Shown: one piece after another, positions 33,304-43,758 of the stretch
Numbering within the stretch: the first letter of the stretch is position 1
Layout of the letters: every line of letters begins with the position of its first letter
Source of the DNA: Uranotaenia lowii
Taxonomy: Eukaryota; Arthropoda; Insecta; Diptera; Culicidae
Length of the DNA stretch: 64,000 bases
Direction: 5' to 3'
NCBI RefSeq assembly: GCF_029784155.1
Contig: NC_073692.1
Span: forward strand, 241,075,756 to 241,139,755
The notes under the pieces: model-generated
The model's database searches: none
Told to the model about the DNA's origin: nothing
The model's input: the letters and a program-made list of their open reading frames with translations, nothing else
Translations under genes and position numbers: made by a program

Positions 33304-35675
33304 TATGAGTGTGTTTTTCCTTCTCATCATACTACTGAAAGAGCTCTAGAGCTCTAAAGAACTATACCAAGCTGTTCGAAATTATATGCTGCTTTTATTT
33401 TTACTCTCCGTACCATCGTTGTTGGTGGGGAATGGTAGCTTACGAACTTTTTTTTTGTTTTTTTTTGTGTTCTAGTGGGGGTTCAAATGGAAAATATTTT
33501 ACGCCAGGATAAATTTCAAGAACGGGATAAATCCCGAACAAAGTATTTTTGCGCGAAACAAAACAAAAACTTGAACTGCATCGCTCGCTGATCGTGAATA
33601 GATTTTTTCATTCATCTTTGCAGCTTTCTTTCACCACTTCCAGAACAAATGGCGCTCCTGCCTGACCCGACAACAAGGCGATAATGACGAGCGTTGTCGT
33701 TGACAGCGCCGCGAATTCGTTTTGAATTGAGCTGGAGAGGGTAGGATCTGCAGTAAGAAAAATGGAAATCTTTTAAATCGTCTTTTCGTCGAATTTTTGC
33801 TATCATCTAGAAAAATGTAACATTTGAATGTAAGTTAAGGCGTTAAAAAATCAGCCTAAGAGATGGATTGAAGTTATTCTTGCAAAGATTCGAAATAGTA
33901 ATTTACAAATTATAAAATTTTTATATTTGAGAACACCTGTCCAGCAGATCAAAAGTGACACCGGAGAATGGTTAGGACAGTAAGATTTATAATGACCACG
34001 AGCTTTCAAAGGAATCATCCAAACGGAAGGAAAGGGATTGTCAATTAGATGGTATGAAAGCACCACCAGGCGGATGTTGACAATCTACTACGCAAAACCG
34101 GATGGTGTTAAATGGAAAGTGTGTGGTCTGTGGTTTTTTGGCGAATTCACTGAAATTGGCTCATGTTGCCACGTGTCCTTGAGGCATCACTGCCTAGGGG
34201 GAACCAGAAATGGGGTTTAACGTTGAAAAGTTTCCCTATCATCATCATCATCATCATCATCATACCTGGGCAGGTGGTAAATTAAAGACTATCGACTGTA
34301 TTGGCAGGGGTCGTCAGCTGAGCTGAGGTAAGTTGAGGTGAGCTGGTCGTTAGTCTGTTGCACAAAATGGTCGCCAAGCACGGAATCAATTAGCGCGTTC
34401 AACCAAACACTGCGAAATGAGGTTTGTAAACAAGGTCCAATTAATTAAGCTTCTACGGCAAATGGTTTGGTGTGATAATTGGAGAACTTAGTGGGTGTTG
34501 GCGGATGGGAATAGGTAAGGCGGTCGGGTCAGGTTCCAATATTCTGTGCCGAGGTGATAATTATTCTTGATGCCTGATTTTGCATTGAGACGGTTGAGCA
34601 TCTATTATGATGTCGATTACGTTCTGTGTTTACACAAAGCTTTGCCAGTCAATAACAGGATTGAGTTTACGTTTCTCTCGTTTTCAGTTAACATGTTGAG
34701 CTACTGAATTTGTGGTTTTCGGTAGAATTAGGATTTATGGAATATCAAATAATATCCCACCTTCAAGTAAAGGAAATAAGTTCTCAGAAACATAGTTTTT
34801 TTTTGAAGGACTGAAGTCATTGAATTAAGACTTTTTTAATTTTGTTAAAAACCTTTTTTTATCTGAATCTTAGCACCGAGCATACAAGATACAGTTTGTT
34901 TACGGCTCCAAATACCCGAAAAATCTTTGTTAAATAATTTGTAAGGACACTATTTTTTTTTAAAGAAACGAGTACTACATGATTAAAGACCAAAACAATG
35001 AATTATCATATATGCATTCAGTTACAAGAGAAAAAAAACCTATGGAACATTGAGATGAAACCGTATTTTGAATTCTATCACCGCAAACCACATGGTTTTC
35101 GACTGTTTAAAACCCTCAAAAGTTTTTCTTCAAAAGTATCTTTCAATGCGTATCTAGTTGCGTCATATGATATGACTCATATCATTTGCTTAGGTAAACC
35201 TTTAATTAGCAATCAATGAAAGTTTTTTCTATGCAGTGGTTTACAATATATGTAAGCCGATTTCCTCCGTTGCCTCACACCAGGCGAGTTTTCAGCGTTT
35301 TTAAAAATTTGAACGGTATCGAAGATTTCTGCTCTGTCTAACGTTGGAATGTAACGAAAATTTGGGAAAAAGTTTGCATGAATTGACAAAAAACTTGTAG
35401 TTTTTGGTTTTCAGATTAAGTGCGTTTTGTAATTTTACGAGCGATCAACTTTCGTTGCGTCACTTCACACGGTTGTTTTGCAACAGGGTTTTGCTCCTGA
35501 TTTGACGCAACGAGAAATTTGCGTGTGATCGATTTGCGTTGAAAGTGAGTTTTGTTAAAACTTATATCATGACAAACATTTGACAAGAAACTGAACCTCG
35601 ATTGGAGTAATAAATGATTAAAAGTTCAAAATGTATGAAAATTACCTAAAATTCAATTAATCAACTCATCAAAAG
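33304..35675. other. Unannotated region with GC-rich patches
   Basis: No gene is recognised. Bases 33590-33750 and 34000-34560 are more GC-rich than the surroundings and free of visible repeats, so they may be regulatory or belong to unseen exons. An (ATC)n run lies at 34238-34263. The rest is AT-rich. Confidence 0.35.
34238..34263 (+). repeat. (ATC)n microsatellite
   Basis: Nearly nine uninterrupted ATC units. Confidence 0.95.
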
Positions 35676-35677
35676 TA

Positions 35678-37183
35678 CCGTCAAACGGGGCATCATGCAA
35701 CAACTGGGCTAGATGCAACGTTTATAGAACACCACACTGAATAAATTTTTAATTTTATGTATTGTTATAAAGTTATCTTTTAATGATTACAAAATGATGA
35801 TGACATAATTTCTCGCATCTAAAGCATCTAAAGTTTTTTAAAGTTTTTTAATTTTAAAAAAAATTTACAAAAATCGAGCAATAAATGAACATTTTTCGAT
35901 GACTTTAAAAACATTATCTAGAATGACGGATTGGCTTGATAATATTACCTACAAACTTTTTACTGGTTTCCTCATGCTATACCAACACTGTTAGTGTAAA
36001 AATATTTTTCGAACAATCACTCATATTTTTTTTTAAATATTTTTATAAAACAGTTAGGTAAAATGCAACAAAATTCAAATCAAAGAAACACCTTGTAAAT
36101 CTCGTTTCCATGTGCAGGAATATGAATGTTTTGCATCACGCGTTTGTAAACATTCATCCAAACATCTATTTTATGATTTTAGCTTGTAGAATTTTTCGTA
36201 GTATTATTTAACCCTTAAATGTATGCAGCATCCTTATTTTCAGAAAAAACCGTAAAAATAATTTCGATGAATCTCATCACTATTGGTCACCTAGAGTTGA
36301 TAGTTTTTTTTTTATTAGTTGATCACCCAGGTGGTAAATCCTTTTTACGGATTGCATTCCAAGGCACGGTGAGCGACCGAGTCCCCCCAGTATGCTACTC
36401 TGGGTCCATGGGTGCAATTGGACGACTCATGATACTAAGTACCCCTACGCCATAAAGTCCACCTGGGGCCTCTGGAAATAATTCCCATCCGGACCTGCTA
36501 CGAAGGCTATACCCGAGATGGGAGACCAAGTCCGCGCTTAAGCGCTCATCGGCAAACTCCAGTTCGAGTCAAACTCCAGCATATATACCCTGCCTCTTGT
36601 TACGATTCAAGACTAAGGACCTCTCCTCTAACGACTTGAGGTCCGGCCTTTACTCGCAACTCGAGACTAGCTTGGTTCCCACGAAAATCGTGCGCTCCGC
36701 CTCTATTCGAGACCACTGCAAGAGACCAATGACCTCTCCTCTAACGACTTGAGATCTTGATTGAAATGACAATAAAATATTCTCTTCAGTTTTTAGTCGT
36801 CGACAAGAGAAGGTGTCTTGTTAATTTATTATGCGAAAATCTATCCAGGCAAAACATTGACAGACCAAAAAATTACTGCAATTTGTGGTTATGGTCTTTA
36901 AGACATCAAAAATATATTAAAAACTATAAATTTTCATACGTGTTCACAAGATTTTTAATTAAACGAGGTTTGTTGCAAGCTATCCCATTTTCTAAGGAGG
37001 CTGAAAATTGTATGTTTTTAGGATATTAAAAATAACTAAAAAAAACCAGAAAATTTCTAACTGCGTCTATTTGATGACCCATCATCCTTAAAACTTTTGA
37101 TGCAAAGGGGTAGGATTAACATTAGTTTTTTAGAAGTTTTTTAGAAGCCATTGAATTTGAAGATTGTTGCACGTTGCCCCAGG
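35678..37183 (+). mobile_element. Family R copy, interrupted and cut by an RTE LINE
   Basis: A perfect-looking left end CCGTCAAACGGGGCATCATG is preceded by TA (35676-35677). Internal landmarks are 'ggctagatgcaacgtttat', 'cccttaaatgtatgcagcat' and 'ttttagaagccattgaa'. The right end breaks off at 'gttgcacgttgccccag', where the RTE-type LINE begins. About 0.47 kb of foreign sequence (about 36300-36765) sits in the middle. Confidence 0.65.
36300..36765. repeat. Foreign insert in the R copy, with a direct repeat
   Basis: This is a GC-richer block with no counterpart in the other R copies. A near-exact direct repeat 'gacctctcctctaacgactt' occurs at about 36618 and 36731, 113 bp apart. A TATA-like 'gcatatatacc' lies near 36580. 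It could be an LTR or LINE fragment, but no coding motif is seen and it is not identified. Confidence 0.4.
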
Positions 37184-37433
37184 CTAGTGAACGGTAGGCA
37201 ATGTGCAACTCGAGACCCCATACACCCAACCTTCGGGTAGTGGTCATATCACCTCTTGTCTGCAACTCCGATTCTCTACCTCCCCGTGGTGCTAGCTGGG
37301 TTGCGAGCAACCTTAGCGGAGATCGGGTACCCAACCCCGGTGGATGCTTTGGTCGCATGCAGACTGAGTCAGGGGCTCCGTACGCGTCTGTTCTCCATGT
37401 CAGGGGCGGCGTGCGGAGTGCAACAAAGTCCTG

Positions 37434-40195
37434 GTGGTGTTCGGGACACAAAACAGCAACATCACGACGGTCCTCCTGCGACATAGTGGGGTTTGCTGCG
37501 GGCCTTGCGAGCCCGTGACTACAAAAAACATAAGCAACGAACAACAAATTTCGGATGGAAATCGACAAAGACCCACGCGACGAAAAGGGACTAGCGATTG
37601 CAAACTTGGAAAATGGAACTGCCGATCTCTAAATTTTGTGGGCAGTACCCACGTGCTCTCCAACGAATTGAAGAGCCGCAAATTCAACATCGTAGCACTG
37701 CAGGAGGTATGCTGGAAGGGCTCCACGGTACGAACGTACCCAGATGGTCGTGCCATCTACCAGAGCTGCGGCAACACACACGAGCTTGGAACAGCTTTTA
37801 TAATGAAGGGAAAGATGCAAAAACGCGTGATCTGGTGGTGGCCGATCAACTCACGAATGTGCCGGTTGACAATCGAGGGCCGGTTCTTCAACATCAGCAT
37901 CATCAACATGCACAGCCCTCACCTCGGAAGTACCGGTGACGACAAAGACGAATTTTACGCGCAGCTGGAGCGTGAATACGACCGTTGCCCAAAACATGAT
38001 ATCAAGATCGTCATCGGGGATTTTAATGCTCAGGTCGGCCAGGAGGAGGAATTCAAACCGACAATTGGAAGGTTCAGTGCGAACCAGCTGACCAACGAAA
38101 ACGGCCTCAGACTTATTGATTTCGCCGCCTCCAAACGAATGGCCGTACGTAGTACCTTTGTTGAATCTCAACAATATTGGTCACCTGGAACTGAAGGCCA
38201 AGTTAGCCCCCTGTACCAATTGTCATGTTTTATGATGTGCTGAGTGTTGCCAGAATGCTCAATTGGTTGAAACATGTTACAGTTTTTCGCGGGAAAACTG
38301 TAATTATTGATAGAAGCGAAATAAATTATCTCTTAGTTTTTTGTTCACACCGAGAAAGGTTGGTTTTTTTTTTTTATTTCCCTTCCCGAGAAAAATGGTC
38401 TGACACAACAACCTTTTTCCAGCACAGCCTCCCACACAAGTACACCTGGAGATCACCGTACCAAACGCAATCACAGATCAACCACGTTTTGATTGACAGC
38501 CTGCACTTCTCGGACATCATCGACGTCAGATCCTGTCGAGGCGCCAACATCGAGTCTGACCACTATCTGGTGATGGTGAAGATGCGCCCAAAACTCTCCG
38601 TAGTGAACAACACACGAAACCGGCGCCCGCCTCGGTTTAAATATCGCACAACTGAAGCAACCTGAGGTCGCGGCAGACTACGCGCAATCGGTCGAAGCAG
38701 CGCTGCCGGCAGATGGCGAGCTTGACGAAGCCCCTCTCGAGGACTGTTGGGATACCATCAAGACAGCCATCAACAGTGCTGCGGAGAACGTCATCGGTTA
38801 TGTGGAGCGAACTCGAGTGTAGGAAGGTGATGGACGAAGAGAATGCCGCACGGGCGGCAGTAGTGCAAAGAGGCACCCGTCGAAATGTGGAAAATCACCG
38901 ACAGCGGAAGAGGCAGCGAGTCCGAATTTTCCAGGAGAAAAAGCGCCACCTGGAGGAGGAGGAGCTCGAGGAGCTGGAGCAGCTGCTTCGTTCCCAAGAA
39001 ACACGAAAGTTCTATCAGAAACTCAACGCATCCCGCAAAGGCTTCGTGCCGCAAGCCGAAATGTACCGGGATAAGGACGGGGGCATCCTGACGGACAATC
39101 GTCAGGTGATCAAAAGGTGGAAGCAGCACTTCGATGCACACCTGAACGGCGCACATGCAGGAGATCAAGACGGTGGGGAAAGGTACATCGCCGGAGTAGC
39201 CCACGACGTAGAGGAGCCACTCCCAACGATGAGTGAAGTTAAGGAAGCCATTCGCCAGCTGAATAGAAACAAGTCGGCTGGGAAGGATGGCATCGCAGCT
39301 GAACTCATCAAAATGGGCCCGGACGAGTTGGCCGATTGCCTACACCGGTTGATAGTCCGGATCCGGGACATAGAACAGCTACCGGAGGAGTGGAAGGAGG
39401 GGGTAATATGCCCCATCTACAAGAAGGGTGACAAATTGGACTGAGAGAACTACCGAGCGATCACTGACCTCAATGCCGCCTACAAAGTGTTGTCCCGAAT
39501 CCTACTCCGCCGCCTAACGCCACAAGCAAACAGATTCGTGGGAAGTCATCAGGCCGGCTTCATGGAGGGACGGTCTACGACGGATCAGATATTCACATTA
39601 CGCAAATCCTCCAAAAATGCCGTGAACACCAAGTCCCTTCGCACCATCTATTCATCGACTTCAAAGCCGCATACGACACGATCGACCGTAACGAGCTATG
39701 GAAAATCATGGACGAGAACGGCTTTTCCGGGAAGCTGATCAGACTGATCAAGGCGACGATGGATGGAACGCAGTGCTGTGTGCGGATTTCGGGTGAATTG
39801 TCGAGTTCATTCGAATCGCGCAGGGGGCTTCGACAAGGTGATGGTCTATCCTGCATGATGTTCAACGTGGCGCTAGAAGGTGTTATTCGACGAGCGGTGG
39901 GCGAAATGCGGGGCACGATTTTCAACAGATCCAGTCAACTTATCTGCTTTGCCGATGACATTGATATAGTCGGCAGATCATCTGCGGCGGTGGAGGAGAT
40001 CTACCGCAAACTGAAACGCGAAGCAAGGATTGGGTTGATGATTAATACGTCCAAGACGAAGTACGTGCTGGCCTGCGGATCCGAGACTGACCGAACCCGC
40101 TAATAATAATAGTAATAACAAGGTCACGATCGACGGTGACGAGCTGGAGATAGTCGAAGACTTTGTCTATCTCGGCTCACTGGTGACCGCAGACA
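37434..40195 (+). pseudogene. RTE-type endonuclease/reverse transcriptase, broken
   Basis: Endonuclease motifs in the first frame are KLGKWNCRSLNF, FNIVALQEVCW and IVIGDFNAQVG. After the 253-bp insertion they continue with HKYTWRSPYQT and ANIESDHYLVM. The RT shows NKSAGKDGIAAELIK, then an in-frame stop at 39442 (GDKLD*), then ENYRAITDLNAAYKVL, GFMEGRSTTDQIF, FIDFKAAYDTIDR and the active site FADDIDIVG (about 39948-39975). A stop after SETDRTR lies near 40100. The product would nick DNA and prime reverse transcription. At least four lesions are present. Confidence 0.8.
38158..38410. mobile_element. 253-bp insertion in the RTE endonuclease
   Basis: It is flanked by ACCT on both sides (38154-38157 and 38411-38414). 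Removing it with one ACCT restores the frame VRSTFFQHSLPHKYTW. The left end TTGTTGAATCTCAACAA is a perfect small hairpin, and the right end reads GACACAACA. An internal stem 'acagtttt...aaaactgt' lies near 38280. There is no coding content. Superfamily is unknown. Confidence 0.7.
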
Positions 40196-40203
40196 ATGTA
40201 TCA

Positions 40204-41014
40204 TAGGCATGAGGTTCATTCATATCAGTAGCAAAACCGTCGAAATCATAAGTAAGTCTAAAATAAAGTCATTCGCATAGGAAATTCCACTTATGGTGCG
40301 AAACACGCATGGCCTACTATTACACCCAAAATTCAGCCTCTGTGCCAATGGCGTGTAGTCAATTACATAGCATCATTGGTACAAGAAGATAACGCGATCG
40401 GTGCTGATTCGATTTGCTCCCACCGGCATTAATCTCCCAAGTTAACCGAATTGCGTATGTCTGAAAGAAACAAAATAAAAACGCTTTCACGTCCCTCCCT
40501 ATCGCATCACAAGACGAAGAAGGATGGAAATAAATACCGGCCAACACCAGGCAGCCAGAGAACCGAGCACTGTGCGTGTGAATGTAGCAAAAGCAACAAC
40601 AAAAACATCCTTCTAATTCAATCCACCGGCAAACAACCACGGCCGAGCTGTGCGTGTGTATGCAGTAAAAGCAACAACAAAAAAACATTCCTTCAATTCA
40701 ATTCGCCGGCAAACAACCACGGCTAAGCTGTGCGTGTGTATGTAGCAAAAGCAACAAGAATATATTCCTTCAATTCACCGGCAAACAAGCACCGGCCAAG
40801 CTGCCCGGCTTTAGCAGCTGTGTATATGTAGCGTGTGTATGTAATAGCAGGCAGTAAGCAAAGCACAGTTCTCATTCAATGGGTTTCCCGTTTCCTCCAC
40901 TCCCGTTCCCTTTCCCGTTTCCATCGCAAGGAAGCCACTGTCGTGCGTTTCTTTTGTGATTGATCGGTGGCAGAATGCCTATGACAAATATCCCTCTTCC
41001 TGCATGAAGCTCAA
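40204..41014. other. Region after the LINE break, with an 80-bp minisatellite
   Basis: No gene is recognised. It includes the minisatellite listed next and a CCC/TTT-rich stretch at 40880-40925. It may be the far side of the event that removed the LINE 3' end. Confidence 0.4.
40548..40830 (+). repeat. ~80-bp minisatellite, about 3.5 copies
   Basis: Units begin CCGGCAAACAACCACGGC at 40626, 40706 and 40778. A degenerate upstream unit shares 'tgtgcgtgtg.atgtagcaaa' and 'agcaacaacaaaaacat'. Spacings are 80 and 72 bp. The short frame across it is a by-product. Confidence 0.8.
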
Positions 41015-41095
41015 ATAGTACACTGGTAAAGATGTCGGTCTGTTAATACCATTTAGTTAGTGATTTGAGTTCGATTCTCCCTACAGGCGCTGTGA
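41015..41095 (+). ncRNA. tRNA-Asn-like sequence (SINE head or tRNA pseudogene)
   Basis: The sequence contains 'cggtctgttaatacc', matching the anticodon arm of tRNA-Asn (loop CTGTTAA, anticodon GTT). Next comes a B-box-like 'gagttcgattctcc' with the usual spacing. The A-box side ('ctggtaaagatgtcgg') is degenerate and the acceptor stem does not pair well, so it is not a functional tRNA. It may be the head of a tRNA-derived SINE whose body continues to about 41160. Confidence 0.5.
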
Positions 41096-43758
41096 TTTAT
41101 ATTTTTATTTTCTTGTTTCTGGGATGAATTATCCAATAGGAACGAAATCCCATAAAATGTTTTTCTTGTTTTGCTTGAATGTAGTGGTCATGCATCATTT
41201 TAGTTGGGAGCCGAGTCCTTATGCCAGTTACGGTTTTTCAAACATATCATCTTCGGCACAGTGCACATTTCAGCGCATTATCGGCACAGAGATGTGCTAA
41301 ATAGGCATTGGATTTTTGCAACCTCTTCTATGGGTGTATATGGTGACAGATTCAAATCTATCTTTTTCTTCTACTTCAAAAATTTGGTATGTGATGAAAA
41401 TGTTTTTGCCTATCAAATTTCTCAATATTGAAATGTCTCTTCTTAAAGAACATAGCTTTCACCGATTGACCGATAAATCATTTAACAAACATAACTAACA
41501 GTGATTCAATTCTTCATGAAATATAATTTCATTGTTAAACGCTTCATTATTGCAATTATTTTATGCAGGGATTGACACGTCAGAAAAGGGGATGGCAACT
41601 GTTCTGAGCTTCGATTAAATGAGAGTTGGCCAGTTGATGGAATTTGATGCATCCAAGAATAAAGGCAAAGGATCTCTCACACATATGAAATTTGTCTTGG
41701 TTAGGTGCCTTTTCGTTGGAAACAGATGGTTTTTGCCTTCAACCAACCTATGACCATACACCTTCTGTTTACCATTATATCGGAGCTACAACAAATTGGT
41801 TGTCCAGTAGTAGCTATTAACTCCGATACATGCCCGAGAATATGAACCTCCTTTAGTCACTTGGAATTACATAAAACCAATCCTCATTCAACCATCCGAT
41901 AACCCAAGACAGTGCTCAGGTCTTTGGGGACAGTCCGCACATTCTGAAATCTCAACGAAATTGGTTCATTGGGGAAGGCCTTATTTGAAAATAAAAAAAA
42001 AAATCGTTAAGGAAGGCCTTATCTTTAACAATAAAAAATAAATTCTCGACTTAATTGGGCATGTGGAAATGAATCCGGCCGAAAAACGAAATATTCCCTA
42101 AGTCTAACATGTATTAACATATATAACGGCAACAATGCTGAAGGAACGTTCTCGTTTCAATCGTGATGTAGAGGAATCACAATGTGTTGCAAAATTCATC
42201 CGCACGTGCAACAATTGGTTTGATGTGTTTAACTCGTATATTTACAATGTTCGCAAACATCGACACCAAAAGATCTTTCATGGGTGCTGAATCTAATTTT
42301 ACCCAACTTAGATCAAACGGTGGTTTCATTGATAGACCAACGCTTATCAGCTTGATTTACAGGTTGAAACTTATCATACTTGACAAATCACATGGTATTA
42401 CTCAACGAAATACAGGGCCTTATTCTGCGAGGCGAATGAAGTGACTCGGAGTCACATTAGTCGTAGTCACGTGACTCTAGTCGGGGTATTCCGAGAGGCG
42501 ACTCACTCACGGTGACTAGTTCATTGCTTCGGAGGCAAATAGTTCATTTTGAAGTTTCAGTGGAAATGAACCAGTTTCATCTGGTTCACCATGCGAACTG
42601 TCAAACATTTAAGAACATTTAAAGAAGGTGGTGTGATATTCAATTTCTTGGATGACGTCACATTCATGAAGAATTTTAAAATAATGCATTTGTTTTTTAA
42701 TAACCAAACCAAATCTTGGACTCAAATAAATTAAACGATTCGAATGTGCTGTAAATCCTTGAGCGGAATTCAAATTGTTTTTTGTTCCAGCTCATGTTGA
42801 GAATTGGAATTAGCATTTTCTACGTAATAAAATTTCTGATTAAGATTAAAAATTTATTATCAAAAAGTTTATTTTTGTCTTTATTTGAGAGATTTTCAGC
42901 CGCAGGCTGGTTCGCCGCTATTTCAAAAAGATCAAAAGATCGAGAATTGCAAATTTAAAGATCAAAGTCAGATTTAAAACTGCAATTTAAAATTTGTCAG
43001 ATAAATTTAAATTATTCGATAAAGCTTCACATTAATTTAACATTAAGAACCTTTTAAAAACCATATTTCAGATTAAAAGCTAACATTTAAAAAATCATTT
43101 TTTTTTTAAGATTCGGAATTAATATATAAAGATTTCACAAAACATTCCAATCTAGGGTTTCAGAATGAACTTAACATATATTTCATATTTAGGATTCAAA
43201 GTTCATATTCTTTAGTATTTGGAATCAAAATCTCAGATTAATATTTTTTCCTCATGTAGATATGTCTTTCGCTTTTCGGAAATAGAAGAAAGAACGCCAT
43301 TTTTAGTTTAAATAGAACAATTTATTTTAAATTGTGTCCAGTTGATACCAACAAAATTTGCTATTTTTTCAAATTTGGAATTAAGTTTACATCAAATAAG
43401 GATGACTCGTTTGGCATATTAACACAAATTTAGTTTGAAATTATATTTCAAACTATTTTTTCAAATTTAATTACATATATTTCTGTTTCAGGTTTCAAAA
43501 GTTCATTTGAAATTAAGTTAAAAAAAAGTTCAAATCGAGATTTCTCATTCTGAAAAGACATGATAGTTTTAATAAAAAAAATTAGTTTGGGAAAGGACTA
43601 ATTTTTGTATAATTTGCAATTTGAATATGAAGCAAGATTATTTAGCTCCTCTTTGAATATTTCATTATTCAAACTTAGCATACTTTAGCATTGCTTTAAT
43701 AATTATTATTAATATGTGTTCTAAAAAGAAATCGTTACATTGATCCTAACCTACCTAC

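Larger units (their letters stand above)
37184..40203 (+). mobile_element. RTE-type LINE 1, decayed, 3'-truncated
   Basis: It begins CTAGTGAACGGTAGGCAATG, homologous to the 5' end of the intact RTE element at 47163. It carries a 5' UTR, endonuclease and RT, then stops inside the C-terminal region (VYLGSLVTADN at about 40165-40200). The 3' end is missing, unusual for a LINE, and implies a later deletion or rearrangement. Frameshifts, stops and a 253-bp insertion disable it. Confidence 0.75.

Noticed and set aside
41015..41095. Functional tRNA-Asn gene
   Set aside because: The anticodon arm and B box are recognisable, but the D-arm/A box is degenerate and the acceptor stem does not pair.
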